Assembly: GCF_900109285.1 (NCBI RefSeq)
Contig: NZ_FNZQ01000005.1
Location: forward strand, 218,432-282,431
DNA: 64,000 nt
Direction: 5' to 3'
Origin: Jannaschia helgolandensis
GTDB lineage: Bacteria > Pseudomonadota > Alphaproteobacteria > Rhodobacterales > Rhodobacteraceae
Position numbers and translations under genes: made by a program. The notes beneath the pieces are model-generated. The model worked only from the letters and a program-made list of their open reading frames with translations. It was not told the origin of the DNA and did not search any database. This document shows, piece by piece, positions 44,486 to 53,824 of the stretch (position 1 is the stretch's first letter; each line of letters opens with the position of its first letter).

Positions 44486-45958
44486 GTGACCAAATATTCC
44501 GGCGGCGCACTGATCCCGACCCTCCACGTTGATCGCGATGATGCCGCCAACCTCTCGCTGCAACTCGCCACGCGCCTGCGGGATCTGATCCTGTCGGGCG
44601 ATTTGCCCCCTGGCACGCGCCTTCCCGCCAGCCGCACACTGGCAAACGATCAGAGCGTGTCGCGCACGACCGCCGTAACCGCCTATGAGCAGCTTGTCTC
44701 TGAGGGTCTGATCCTCAGCCGGGTCGGGGCGGGCACCTATGTCAGCCAGGACATCCAGCCCAGCCCCGCGCCCGCCCCCACCGTCGAGGTCGAGCGCCTG
44801 CCCCGGCTCGCCTCTCTCAGCCGCGATGCGACCGAGCAGTTCTTTCCGCGCCTCGCCCATCCAGTTACGCCAATGGCCTTCGTCACAGGCATGCCGGCCT
44901 TCGACGACTTTCCGATGGCGATGTGGTCACGACTGTCCGCGCGGTACTGGCGCGGGACCCGCGCCGACCTCATGTCCTATCCCGACGCCGCCGGTCTGCC
45001 CGCGTTGCGTCGCGCCATCTGCCGCCATCTGCGCGCCAATCGCGGCCTGGTCTGCGACCCAGGCGAGGTCTTCGTGTTCGCGGGCGCGCAAGACGCCTTC
45101 TTGCAGATCGCGCAGCTTCTCCTTGATCCCGGTGACCGGGTCTGGATGGAGAACCCCGGTCCCATTGGTGCCCGCAACGCCTTCATCGCCCGCGGCGCGA
45201 CACTGGTCCCGGTCCCGGTGGACGAGCACGGATTGGACGTCGCCGCCGCAATGGCAAAGGCACCGGACGCCCGCCTTGCGTTAGTAACGCCCGCGCATCA
45301 GCATCCGCTCGGCCACACGATGAGCCGTGACCGCCGCTTCGAGCTGCTGCAGGCCGCCAGCCGGATCGGTGCCTGGGTGGTCGAGGACGATTACGTCGGC
45401 GAATTCCACTACGGGCGCGCACCGCAACCACCCCTAAAAGCGCTCGACAGTGGCGGGCGTGTGATCTACGTCGGTACGTTCTCCAAGGCACTCTTTCCGG
45501 CAATCCGTCTGGGCTATGCCATTGTGCCCCGCAGCCTGGCCCCGATCTTTGAGCGCACCCTGGGGGCCGCGGCCCACGGGGTCAGCCATGCAATGCAGGC
45601 AATCGTTGCAAAGTTTATCGACGAGGGGCATTTTTCGGCCCATCTGCGCCGGATGCGCGATCTCTACCGTGCCCGGCGCGACACCCTGCTGGAGGAGTCC
45701 GAGCGCCACCTGTCCGGGCTTCTTGACGTGCGCCCGACCGAGACCGGGTTCCACACCATCGGCGTCTTGCCCGAGGGCCGCGACGAGTTGGTCATCGCCG
45801 CGACCGCGGCCCGCGCGGGTCTCGCGACCGCGCCGCTCGGTGGTTTCTCACTCGAGCCGCTGGACAGACAAGGCCTGACGCTGGGGTTCAGCGCCATTCC
45901 CTCGATCGAGATAACGCGCGGCGTGAAGCGCCTCGCGACTGTGCTCCGGGCGCGCTAG
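44486..45958 (+). CDS. MocR/PdxR-family regulator (GntR HTH + aminotransferase-like domain)
   Basis: A 490-residue protein. Residues about 15-80 form a GntR-type winged helix (LATRLRDLILSGDLPPGTRL, PASRTLANDQSVSRTTAVTA). From about 115 on it is a fold-type I aminotransferase-like domain with the PLP lysine in YVGTFSKALFPAIRLGY near residue 333 and DDYVGEFHY. These regulators use PLP as effector. The start is a GTG with a poor ribosome-binding site, right after direct repeats, so autoregulation is likely. It diverges from the enolase/oxidase operon, which is the probable target. Its 3' end overlaps the convergent GMC gene by 4 bp. Confidence 0.9.
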   Translation: MTKYSGGALIPTLHVDRDDAANLSLQLATRLRDLILSGDLPPGTRLPASRTLANDQSVSRTTAVTAYEQLVSEGLILSRVGAGTYVSQDIQPSPAPAPTVEVERLPRLASLSRDATEQFFPRLAHPVTPMAFVTGMPAFDDFPMAMWSRLSARYWRGTRADLMSYPDAAGLPALRRAICRHLRANRGLVCDPGEVFVFAGAQDAFLQIAQLLLDPGDRVWMENPGPIGARNAFIARGATLVPVPVDEHGLDVAAAMAKAPDARLALVTPAHQHPLGHTMSRDRRFELLQAASRIGAWVVEDDYVGEFHYGRAPQPPLKALDSGGRVIYVGTFSKALFPAIRLGYAIVPRSLAPIFERTLGAAAHGVSHAMQAIVAKFIDEGHFSAHLRRMRDLYRARRDTLLEESERHLSGLLDVRPTETGFHTIGVLPEGRDELVIAATAARAGLATAPLGGFSLEPLDRQGLTLGFSAIPSIEITRGVKRLATVLRAR

Positions 45959-47586
45959 AGATCTGCGGAGACCATCTCCGCAGCCCGCTCCCCGATCATC
46001 AGACACGGGGCGTTCAGGTTGCCTGCCGGAATTAGCGGCATGATCGATGCGTCGGCCACCCGAAGACCCTCGAGGCCGTGCACCCTGAGCCGGGGATCGA
46101 CCACCGCGCCGCTGGCCGCGTTGGCGCCCATCGCACAGGTGCCACACTGGTGATAGACTGATGTGGTCGTCTCGCGGATGAAGGTTTCAAGTGCGTCGCG
46201 ATCCATCATATCGCGGCCCGGCGTCAGTTCCCGTCGAGTGTAGCGCGACAGTTCCGGGCGCGCGGCAATGGCCCTCATGATCGGAACGGCATCGAGCATT
46301 TCGTCCATGTCCTCCGGAGCAGAGTAGTAGCCTGCATGCAGTTCGGGGCGATCCTGCGGATCGGCGGAGCGGATATGCAGCCAGCCCCGGCTTTTCGGAT
46401 GGCAGTTCGACACCCCGATCATGAAGCCGGGAAAGACATCCGGCATGGTTAGCCGCCGTCGCCCCGGTGTGGCGCGCGTGTAAGACAGCGGCGAGAAATA
46501 GAGTTGCAGGTTGGGGCGTGTCCGTCCGGTATCGCCCCGCACGAAACCACCGGCCTGATTTACGCTCAGGCTCAGTGGCCCATCGCGCGTCATCAGCCAG
46601 GTCAGCCCGGCCCGGCCCCGCGCCCAGAGCGGACCGAGCGTGGCGTTGAGCGTCGGGACTGTCGCCTCGAAGACAAGGTCGTAGCCGACATGGTCCTGCA
46701 GGTTGCGACCGACCGAAGGTGCTGCGCTGACTACGTCGATCCCAAGCGGCCTGAGACGGTCCGGGTCGCCGACGCCCGACAGTTGCAGAAGCTGCGGAGA
46801 ACCTATGGCTCCCGCGGACAGGATCACCTCGCGTCGCGCCATCACCCGTCCCAGCCGCCCACCGCGCAGAAACTCGACGCCCACAGCGCGACTGCCCTCG
46901 AACAGGATGCGCGTTGCCGTCGCGTCCCGCAGCAGACGCAGGTTCGGGCGGCGCAGGGCCGGGGTCAGATAGCCGGTCGCCGCCGAGGATCGCCATCCGT
47001 CCCGCACCGTGATCTGGTTAATGCCTACCCCCTCCTGGTCGGCTCCGTTGAAGTCGGGGTTGCGCGCATGGCCCAGTGCCGCGCCTGCTGTCACAAAGGC
47101 ATGGGACAAGGGATGCGCGGCACGGGTCATGTCGCGGACATGGATCGGACCCGACCCGCCGCGCCACCGGCTCTCGCCGCCCGCCCATGTCTCCAGACGT
47201 CGGAAGGCGGGCAGAACGTCGGCATAGGCCCACCCGGTGCAGCCCGCTGCGGCCCAGCTATCGTAATCGGCTGCATGCCCGCGTACGAAGACCATAGCAT
47301 TGATCGACGAGGATCCGCCAACCACGCGCCCGCGCGGCCAATAGGCTCTCCGTCCCCCGAGCCCGGGATCAGGCTCTGTATAATAACGCCAGTTCAATTG
47401 CGGATGGTAGAATGCCCCGCCATAGCCGATGGGCATGTGTACCCACAGGCTGCGGTCCGATCCGCCTGCCTCAAGAATGGTCACGCTCAGATCGGTCCGG
47501 TCCGACAGGCGCGCGGCCAGCACGCACCCCGCAGATCCCGCGCCCACGATCACCACATCGGCCACGTCACTATTGCTTCTGATCAC
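45955..47586 (-). CDS. GMC-family FAD oxidoreductase (choline dehydrogenase-like)
   Basis: A 543-residue flavoprotein with GMC signatures: VVIVGAGSAGCVLAARLSD, RGRVVGGSSSINAMVFVRGH, EVILSAGAIGSPQLLQLSG, and the C-terminal catalytic His region SVYHQCGTCAMG with PAGNLNAPCLMIGE. Start GTG at 47586 has GGAGG six bases upstream. Members oxidise choline or other alcohols in the cytoplasm. It is not in the polyamine operon by orientation but may serve the same amine/alcohol catabolism. Substrate not determinable. Confidence 0.9.
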   Translation of the reverse strand: MIRSNSDVADVVIVGAGSAGCVLAARLSDRTDLSVTILEAGGSDRSLWVHMPIGYGGAFYHPQLNWRYYTEPDPGLGGRRAYWPRGRVVGGSSSINAMVFVRGHAADYDSWAAAGCTGWAYADVLPAFRRLETWAGGESRWRGGSGPIHVRDMTRAAHPLSHAFVTAGAALGHARNPDFNGADQEGVGINQITVRDGWRSSAATGYLTPALRRPNLRLLRDATATRILFEGSRAVGVEFLRGGRLGRVMARREVILSAGAIGSPQLLQLSGVGDPDRLRPLGIDVVSAAPSVGRNLQDHVGYDLVFEATVPTLNATLGPLWARGRAGLTWLMTRDGPLSLSVNQAGGFVRGDTGRTRPNLQLYFSPLSYTRATPGRRRLTMPDVFPGFMIGVSNCHPKSRGWLHIRSADPQDRPELHAGYYSAPEDMDEMLDAVPIMRAIAARPELSRYTRRELTPGRDMMDRDALETFIRETTTSVYHQCGTCAMGANAASGAVVDPRLRVHGLEGLRVADASIMPLIPAGNLNAPCLMIGERAAEMVSADL

Positions 47587-47948
47587 CCCCTACCTCCCGT
47601 CTGCCGCGCTGCCACGGTAGAGCGTGACCGATTTCCCTGTCGCCAGCCATTCCGGCTATGCTGGCGGACCAATCATGGAAGAATGACACGTGACTGCTCA
47701 GCCGGTCCACGGCGCGGCCTTCATCAAGGCAGTGTCTACTGCCCGGGTTGCAGGCGCTGTATCCGCCACTGATCCGAGGACAGTGGGCCAGCACCACGCT
47801 TGATCTGGCTCTGCAAACATCTGGCTGTGATCGGGCAGACGTTTGATGGAACCCGCAAGATGAGGCGATCACTTGCTTAACTCAGGTCGTATTATAACCC
47901 GAAGACGCTGATGATCGGCAAAGTCAGGTTTTTGTTCTTATTTCCCCG
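47587..47948. other. Gene-free stretch upstream of the GMC gene and downstream of the amino-acid ABC ATPase
   Basis: No frame here resembles a protein family. It holds the promoter side of the GMC gene, with its GGAGG ribosome-binding site, and the 3' end of the convergently placed amino-acid transport operon's neighbour region. I see no clear terminator hairpin. Confidence 0.45.
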
Positions 47949-48677
47949 TCAGTGCCCAAGTATCTTCGACAGGAAATCCTCGGCGCGCTCGCTCTCGGGG
48001 TTGTCGAAGAAATCATTCGTCGGCCTGTCTTCCACGATTGCGCCCTCGTCCATGAAGATGACCCTGTCCGCCACTTTGCGTGCGAAACCCATCTCGTGGG
48101 TCACAACCATCATCGTCATCCCTTCCTGTGCCAGTTCGATCATCACATCCAGCACCTCCTTGATCATTTCCGGATCGAGGGCCGAGGTCGGCTCGTCAAA
48201 GAGCATCGCGATCGGATCCATAGCGAGCGAGCGCGCGATCGCTATACGCTGTTGCTGACCACCGGAGAGCTGGCTCGGATACTTCTTTGCGTGGTCCTCC
48301 ATACCAACCCGCGTCAGCAGCTTTTCCGCACGGACCACAGCTTCTTTCCGGCCCCGACCGAGAACTTTCTCTTGGGCCAGGCAAAGATTTTCAAGCACCG
48401 ACATGTGCGGGTAAAGCTCGAAATGCTGGAAAACCATGCCGATACGCGATCGCAGCGCGGTCAGGTTGGCCCGCTTGGCGGTCACCTCGTCACCGTCCAC
48501 GGTAATCTTGCCCTCCTGCACCGGCTCCAACCCGTTGACGCATTTGATCAGAGTCGATTTACCAGAACCGGACGGGCCGCAGACCACGACCACCTCCCCT
48601 TTGCGGACGCTTGTCGTGCAGTTGCTCAGCACGCGAAAATCGCCATACCATTTGCTGATGTTTTCGATACTGATCAT
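47949..48677 (-). CDS. Polar amino-acid ABC transporter ATPase (GltL/GlnQ type)
   Basis: A 242-residue ATPase from ATG 48677, which overlaps the permease stop (ATGA). Walker [19 protein letters not shown], signature [17 protein letters not shown], Walker [16 protein letters not shown], His switch [15 protein letters not shown]. Length and motifs are those of the glutamine/glutamate transporter ATPases. Last gene of the four-gene operon. Confidence 0.93.
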   Translation of the reverse strand: MISIENISKWYGDFRVLSNCTTSVRKGEVVVVCGPSGSGKSTLIKCVNGLEPVQEGKITVDGDEVTAKRANLTALRSRIGMVFQHFELYPHMSVLENLCLAQEKVLGRGRKEAVVRAEKLLTRVGMEDHAKKYPSQLSGGQQQRIAIARSLAMDPIAMLFDEPTSALDPEMIKEVLDVMIELAQEGMTMMVVTHEMGFARKVADRVIFMDEGAIVEDRPTNDFFDNPESERAEDFLSKILGH

Positions 48678-49330
48678 GTGCTCATCCGGGACTTGAGGCT
48701 TCTGACTAACATCGAGCCGGAGAAGCATATTACGAAATAGACAACAGCTGCAAAGAGATACATCTCGACCAGTCTGCCTTCTGTCCGCGCGACAATCGAC
48801 GAGGCCGTCATGAAATCACGCAAGGAAACGACGAAGACCAGCGACGTGTCCTGAAACAGAATGATGCCTTGCGTTACAAGGATCGGGATCATGTTCCGAA
48901 AGGCTTGCGGCAGGACAACATAGCGCTGGATCTGCCAATAATTCAGGCCGGTCGACTGACCGGCGTGGATCTGCCCGCGCTTCACGCTCTGGATGCCTGC
49001 ACGCATGATTTCAGAGTAATAGGCCGCCTCGAAGAGAACAAAGGCGATCAACGCCGAGTAAAAGCTGCCGATCGGCCGCCCCAGCACAAGGGGCACGAGA
49101 AAATAGAACCAGAAGATCACGAGGATCAGGGGAACCGACCGGATCAGGTTGACGTATGTGGCGGCGATCAGGGACAGCGGAAGAATGCCCGAAAGCCGCG
49201 CCAGCGCCAGCAATGTGCCCAGTACGATACCCCCGATAATCGACAGAAAGGTCAGCCAGAGGCTCAATTGCAGCCCCTGCCAGAGAAACGGCAAGGAAGA
49301 CCAGATAACATTGAAGTCGAAATCTGCCAT
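48674..49330 (-). CDS. Polar amino-acid ABC permease (GltK type)
   Basis: A 218-residue permease from ATG 49330, preceded by GGAAGG and two bases after the first permease's stop; the frame from 49417 is rejected as overlapping. Hydrophobic segments and the typical LLQGTLVTL-like and [20 protein letters not shown] permease loop are present, with [16 protein letters not shown]. Pairs with the GltJ-type permease. Confidence 0.92.
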   Translation of the reverse strand: MADFDFNVIWSSLPFLWQGLQLSLWLTFLSIIGGIVLGTLLALARLSGILPLSLIAATYVNLIRSVPLILVIFWFYFLVPLVLGRPIGSFYSALIAFVLFEAAYYSEIMRAGIQSVKRGQIHAGQSTGLNYWQIQRYVVLPQAFRNMIPILVTQGIILFQDTSLVFVVSLRDFMTASSIVARTEGRLVEMYLFAAVVYFVICFSGSMLVRSLKSRMST

Positions 49331-49332
49331 GC

Positions 49333-50052
49333 TCAACCTTCCGTGCCGACGTAGCCGGGAATACGGGTATATTTCTCGAGCAGTTGCATCAGCCCAGTCG
49401 CCACGAGTGCGATGCACACATAAATCACGGTTGCGGCGGTGAAGGCTTCAAAGCCCTGAAACGTGTACTCGGCGATCTGCTGGCTTTGGGCGGTCAGTTC
49501 CAGAAGACCGATGGTCAGAGCCAGGGAAGAATTCTTGAAGACCGTCAGAAACTCGGACGTCAGTGGCGGCACGATCATACGAAACGAGATCGGCAACAGG
49601 ACGTAGCGATACGTTTGCGACACGCTGAGGCCATGTGCCGTTGCGGCGGAGGTCAGACCGGGAGGCACGGTCTCGATGCCTGCGCGCACCTGCTCTGCGA
49701 TGCGCGATGCGGTGTACAGCGCGAGCGCTATGACCGCGGTAACGAATTCCGGATTTGGCATGTCGCGCTTCATCCACCGGCCCCAGTCATCCGGCAGCAA
49801 TTCGGGAACGGCGAAATACCAGATGAACATCTGCACCAGCAGCGGCACGTTGCGGAAAATCTCGACGTAGGTCGCGCTGACGGCCCGGATCACACGGTTT
49901 GGCACCGTTTTTCCGACTCCGACCAGCGCACCGATCACCAATGCAATGCACCATGCACTCAGCGCGACTGACACGGTCCAGCCAAATCCACTGATCAACC
50001 AAGAAAGATATTGTTCCTCGAACAGAACAGCCCAATTCCAGTTGTAGTTCAT
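49333..50052 (-). CDS. Polar amino-acid ABC permease (GltJ type)
   Basis: A 239-residue permease with the GltJ-like long N-terminus (NYNWNWAVLFEEQYLSWLIS) and the loop ASRIAEQVRAGIETVPPG followed by LLPISFRMIVPPLTSEFL. It comes 60 bp after the binding-protein gene, behind a hairpin. GltJ-type features match the GltI-like binding protein. Confidence 0.92.
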   Translation of the reverse strand: MNYNWNWAVLFEEQYLSWLISGFGWTVSVALSAWCIALVIGALVGVGKTVPNRVIRAVSATYVEIFRNVPLLVQMFIWYFAVPELLPDDWGRWMKRDMPNPEFVTAVIALALYTASRIAEQVRAGIETVPPGLTSAATAHGLSVSQTYRYVLLPISFRMIVPPLTSEFLTVFKNSSLALTIGLLELTAQSQQIAEYTFQGFEAFTAATVIYVCIALVATGLMQLLEKYTRIPGYVGTEG

Positions 50053-50074
50053 CTGTCATGCCCCGCTGATGAAA

Positions 50075-50103
50075 GGACCGGCAAGCTACTGCACTGCCGG
50101 TCC
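50075..50103 (-). terminator. Intercistronic hairpin between the GltI-like and GltJ-like genes
   Basis: Perfect 9-bp arms GGACCGGCA (50075-50083) and TGCCGGTCC (50095-50103) around an 11-base loop; on the minus strand TTTCATC follows. As at 40468, it lies right after a binding-protein gene, so it probably acts as partial terminator or mRNA stabiliser that raises binding-protein output. Confidence 0.65.
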
Positions 50104-50112
50104 AGTTTTCAT

Positions 50113-50979
50113 TTACTCGGGCAACGCGCCAAGTTCGAAGGCAGCTTCCAGCAGCGGATCGGCGGGAACGCCCAGCTCATCGAACCATTTCGCGTAGATC
50201 GCGTCGATCTCGCCCGACCGGAAAACGTCTGCCAAGGCTTTCTTACCGACAAGTTCGAAGGCGCTGTCATCGCGTCGCACCATCAGGGCGTATGGGTCGA
50301 ACGACAGGAAATCACCCACGACCGCGAAATCGTCTGGAGTCTTTGACTTCGAGATCAGACCATAGAGCAGAATGTGATCGGAGGCGTATGCATCCACGCG
50401 GTCGGTTTCCAGGGACAACATGCCCTCGGCGTGATCGCGCACAGGCAGGATCTTTACGTCCATGCCCGCAGCTTCAACCGCGGCCATGACCGCCCGCTCA
50501 TTGGTCGTTCCCTGCGCCAGCGCGATGGACTTGCCGTCCAGATCGTCCACCGAGCTGATGCCGGAATCCTTGCGGGTCAGGATTTTCGTGCCTGTCACGA
50601 AGGTCACCGGCAGATATTCGACCTGCTGCTGACGTGTCAGGTTGTTGGTTGTCGAGCCGCATTCAAGATCAATCGTACCATTTGCCATGAGGGCGATCCG
50701 CGTCTTCGGATTGACCGGCACGTATCTGACCGTCAGTTCCTTATCCAGTTCCGCAGCCACAGCATCCACGATCTTCATGCACAGATCGATGGAATAGCCG
50801 ATCGGTTGCTGGTTTTCGTCGAGATATGAAAACGGTACAGAGCTTTCGCGGTAGCCAAGAACAATCTCGCCGCTCGAGGCGATCTTGTCCAATGTCCCGC
50901 CGTGACTTTCGGCAGACGCCATCGGTGCCGAAAGTCCTATAGCAAAGGCTGTTGTCAGCATTATTCGCTTGAATAACAT
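50113..50979 (-). CDS. Glutamate/aspartate-type periplasmic binding protein (GltI-like)
   Basis: A 288-residue protein with signal peptide (LTTAFAIGLSAPMASA, then ESHGGTLDKI). Family 3 binding-protein pattern with GltI-type motifs: PIGYSIDLCMKIVDAV, VRYVPVNPKTRIALMANG and DLECGSTTNNLTRQ. Such proteins bind acidic amino acids. Cysteate (sulfoalanine) is an aspartate analogue, and the promoter of this gene shares a 27-bp operator with cuyA, so cysteate is a plausible ligand here. That is an inference; plain glutamate/aspartate uptake is the alternative. Confidence 0.9.
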   Translation of the reverse strand: MLFKRIMLTTAFAIGLSAPMASAESHGGTLDKIASSGEIVLGYRESSVPFSYLDENQQPIGYSIDLCMKIVDAVAAELDKELTVRYVPVNPKTRIALMANGTIDLECGSTTNNLTRQQQVEYLPVTFVTGTKILTRKDSGISSVDDLDGKSIALAQGTTNERAVMAAVEAAGMDVKILPVRDHAEGMLSLETDRVDAYASDHILLYGLISKSKTPDDFAVVGDFLSFDPYALMVRRDDSAFELVGKKALADVFRSGEIDAIYAKWFDELGVPADPLLEAAFELGALPE

Positions 50980-51131
50980 TCCATTTCTCCTTGTTGGTTG
51001 AGATTTTCGGCTTTTTTAGTTTTGTCAGGCCGGTCCGTGCCGCTGCGACCCCGGATTTGGACTTCTGGCTATGACGAGGTCATCGCAGTCTGTCCTCATC
51101 GTGTCTAAACCCTTTGCCAATAGCCAGTCCA

Positions 51132-51158
51132 ATGCAAATTGGTACGGTTAACTTGCAT
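51132..51158 (-). promoter_or_regulatory. Bipartite operator upstream of the GltI-like gene
   Basis: On the minus strand this 27-mer reads ATGCAAGTTA, six bases, then a CC-AATTTGCAT half. It matches 22 of 27 positions of 56846-56872 at cuyA, including GCAAGTTA and the 11 bases of CCAATTTGCAT. Outer arms ATGCAA and TTGCAT make it an imperfect palindrome. It lies about 150 bp before the GltI-like start. Confidence 0.65.
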
Positions 51159-51169
51159 AAATCGCAAGT

Positions 51170-51937
51170 TTATTTGTCGCTCAGGAAGTCTTCCAGGATA
51201 GCCTTAAACAGCTTTGGCTTTTCAAGGTGGGCCGCGTGGGATGTCCCCGGAAGGATCGCCAGTTGCGCGTTTGGCAATGTCCGCCAAAGTATTTCGATCT
51301 GCCCCCAGCGATAGGATTGATCCAGTTCGCCCCAGAGAATGAGTGTCGGCATCTCAAGATCCCGCAATGCAGGGCGACCGTCCCAATGAGCCATCGCATC
51401 AAGGCCCGCGAGCGCGGCCTCACGGCTCGTCGCAGCTCCGATACTCGCCACCATTTCGAACGCGGCCGCCGCTTCACCGTCGCGAAACCAGGTGGCTCCG
51501 ATCCGTCTTGAGGTCGCTTCGACACCATCGGCCATCAGCCGCTCTCGTGAGATTTCTATAGGCTCGAACCGATTGGGCAAAAGACCCAGCGGCCCGGTGC
51601 CGTACAGGATCAGCCCGAGCACACGTTTCCCGACCTTTGCTGCAATCTCCTGCGCGATCATGCCACCCATGGAGTGGCCCAGAAGCACGAACTCCGTCAT
51701 ATCCAGCTGATCTAGCAGTTCAATAATGGCATCGGCCATATCGCCGATCCGTTCACAGGCCGGCAAATCGGTGGCCTCGGCAAAGCCCGGAAGGGCGGGT
51801 GCGATGACATCGAAATGCTTGCTGAAATGGGCGATTTCCTGCGCCCATTGCTTTGATCCGCCAAGATAGCCGTGGATAAGCACCAACGGCATCCCGCGCC
51901 CTGCACGCCGATGAGGCAGCAAGGGCGTCATCGTCAC
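51170..51937 (-). CDS. Alpha/beta hydrolase
   Basis: A 255-residue hydrolase: oxyanion region VLIHGYLGGSKQW, nucleophile elbow LGHSMGGMIAQE (Ser near residue 95), acid in LWGELDQSYRW and His in GTSHAAHLEKP. The start is a GTG that overlaps the DctM-type stop (GTGA); an ATG two codons on is also possible. Cotranscribed with the TRAP transporter, so it likely acts on the imported compound or a derived ester. Substrate unknown. Confidence 0.88.
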   Translation of the reverse strand: MTMTPLLPHRRAGRGMPLVLIHGYLGGSKQWAQEIAHFSKHFDVIAPALPGFAEATDLPACERIGDMADAIIELLDQLDMTEFVLLGHSMGGMIAQEIAAKVGKRVLGLILYGTGPLGLLPNRFEPIEISRERLMADGVEATSRRIGATWFRDGEAAAAFEMVASIGAATSREAALAGLDAMAHWDGRPALRDLEMPTLILWGELDQSYRWGQIEILWRTLPNAQLAILPGTSHAAHLEKPKLFKAILEDFLSDK

Positions 51938-53235
51938 TGCATCTGCTCCGGCAGCCAGAGCGCAATATCGGGTGCCGCAATAAGCACCGCGATCAACAGC
52001 ACCATCATGCCAATGAAAGGCAGGCAGCCCATGATTACATCGCCGATGCTGACCTGGTCCCGACTTATGGCTTGAATGACATAAAGGTTCAGCCCCACAG
52101 GCGGCGTCAGCACCGCAATCTCCATCGTAATGGTATAGACCACACCGAACCAGATCAGGTCATAGCCAGCGGCGCTCATCAACGGATAAATCGTGGGCAG
52201 GGTGATGAAAGTCATGGAGACGGGCTCCAGGAACATCCCGAGGACGATATAGAAGACCAGCACGATGATCAGGACGGTTGTGGGCGACAGGTCGAAGGAT
52301 AGAAAAAGCTCGGTGAATTGTTGCGGCACGCGGTAATAGGTCAGCACGAAGCCGAACAGGACCCCGGCGGACAGCAGCAGCCCGAGATAGCCCATGGTCC
52401 GCATGGTTGCGAAAAGCGCGTCCTTGAACCCCTGCCACGTCAGACCACCGACGCCAAAAGCGAGGATGACGGTAAGCAGGGCGGCCACTGCGGCGGCTTC
52501 GGTCGGGGTGGCGATGCCCGCATAGATCGCTACGGTGATGACGAGGCCGATCAGCAAGACAGGCCCGACCGTGTTCAAGATCATCAGGAAAGGCATTTTC
52601 GTGACATCCTCGCGCCCCGGAATGTCCTGCGGCCTGAGCATTCCCCAGATCAGCACGACGATGACAAAACTCGAAACCAGCAAGACGCCCGGAATGACCC
52701 CCGCGATGAACAGATCCCCGATGCTCTGATCCGTCACGATCCCGTAGAAGAGCAGGATCAGGCTGGGCGGAATGAGCACCGACAGCGTACCACCCGCTGC
52801 CAGAACCCCGCTGGATAGACGCTTGCCATACCCAAGACGCAGCATTTCCGGCAACGCCACACCGCCGATGGTCAGCGCCCCCACCATGGACGAGCCGCAG
52901 ACCGCACCGAACCCTGCGCTGGCGCCGATGGAGCCGTAAGCGGCGGACCCCTTGATCCGCACGCCCTGGTGCAGGAACTGATACAGGTTCGGCCCAATCC
53001 TCGACTTGCCGATCAACTCGCCCAGAAAGACGAAAAGCGGTACGGCCAGCAGGATATAGTCGATCCAGACGCCCCATAGCTTCAGCTCCGCCGAGACGAT
53101 CGAAGTGCTCCAGCCCTGGATTTGCCAAAGAAACGGCATGGAAGCCGCCGCGAGCGCGAAAGGGATCGGCAATCCGATCACGATAAATAGCATCAAGAGA
53201 CCAAGAAGACCCAGCCCGACAGTATACCATTCCAT
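51934..53235 (-). CDS. TRAP transporter large permease (DctM type)
   Basis: A 433-residue protein from ATG 53235, which overlaps the small-permease stop; the longer frame from 53352 is an overlap artefact. About 12 hydrophobic segments, with DctM marks VGLPIPFALAAASMPFLWQI, GASAGFGAVCGSSMVGALTI and MRTMGYLGLLLSAGVLFGFV. It imports an organic acid or zwitterion with sodium symport together with the small permease and the DctP-type protein. Confidence 0.93.
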   Translation of the reverse strand: MEWYTVGLGLLGLLMLFIVIGLPIPFALAAASMPFLWQIQGWSTSIVSAELKLWGVWIDYILLAVPLFVFLGELIGKSRIGPNLYQFLHQGVRIKGSAAYGSIGASAGFGAVCGSSMVGALTIGGVALPEMLRLGYGKRLSSGVLAAGGTLSVLIPPSLILLFYGIVTDQSIGDLFIAGVIPGVLLVSSFVIVVLIWGMLRPQDIPGREDVTKMPFLMILNTVGPVLLIGLVITVAIYAGIATPTEAAAVAALLTVILAFGVGGLTWQGFKDALFATMRTMGYLGLLLSAGVLFGFVLTYYRVPQQFTELFLSFDLSPTTVLIIVLVFYIVLGMFLEPVSMTFITLPTIYPLMSAAGYDLIWFGVVYTITMEIAVLTPPVGLNLYVIQAISRDQVSIGDVIMGCLPFIGMMVLLIAVLIAAPDIALWLPEQMQ

Positions 53236-53777
53236 CAGCGGTCTCCGTAGGCGGCGGGCGTCCGGATCAATCGGATCAGGCGCAATGCGGCATAAAATGA
53301 GAACAGAACCAGCGCCAACGCGCCCGGCGCCCAGAAAAGATAGCGCGGCCACAGCAGGATTTCCGAAGCCACGCCGGAATTGTAGGCGCGGATCGTAGCG
53401 CTGACCCCGGCATAGGAAAAAAACAGTCCCACCCCCAGCATCAGCACATGGTTGATCACATCGAAGACCTTGCGCATGCGGTGCTTCAGCAGATCGGTCG
53501 CCATGGTGACCTTGGGATATGCATCCTCGCGCATGGCATAGGCCAGACCGGCGAAAGCGACAGGGAACAGCAGCAAGGCCGTCGCTTCGGTCACCATCCG
53601 GTCAGGCTTCCCAAGCCCGTAGCGAACGAAGACCCCGTAGGAAATCCAGACCATCTGGATCAGAACGATCACGCCCCCTGCCCCTGCAAGCCAGACGACA
53701 CAGCGTTCGACACCTCGGATAAGTCGGTCGAGTTCCTCGTCCATGCCAAGTCTCATTCCGTAGTTCGATCTGACCAT
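53235..53777 (-). CDS. TRAP transporter small permease (DctQ type)
   Basis: A 180-residue membrane protein from ATG 53777 (GGAGGC ten bases upstream); a frame from 53906 would overlap the binding-protein end. Four membrane segments (for example GAGGVIVLIQMVWISYGVFV and LLLFPVAFAGLAYAM), with the DctQ pattern around AYPKVTMATDLLKHR. Coupled by ATGA to the large permease. Confidence 0.87.
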   Translation of the reverse strand: MVRSNYGMRLGMDEELDRLIRGVERCVVWLAGAGGVIVLIQMVWISYGVFVRYGLGKPDRMVTEATALLLFPVAFAGLAYAMREDAYPKVTMATDLLKHRMRKVFDVINHVLMLGVGLFFSYAGVSATIRAYNSGVASEILLWPRYLFWAPGALALVLFSFYAALRLIRLIRTPAAYGDR

Positions 53778-53824
53778 TGGTGATCCGCCTCCATGCGGAT
53801 CACCATGATGGATGCGGCGACGCT

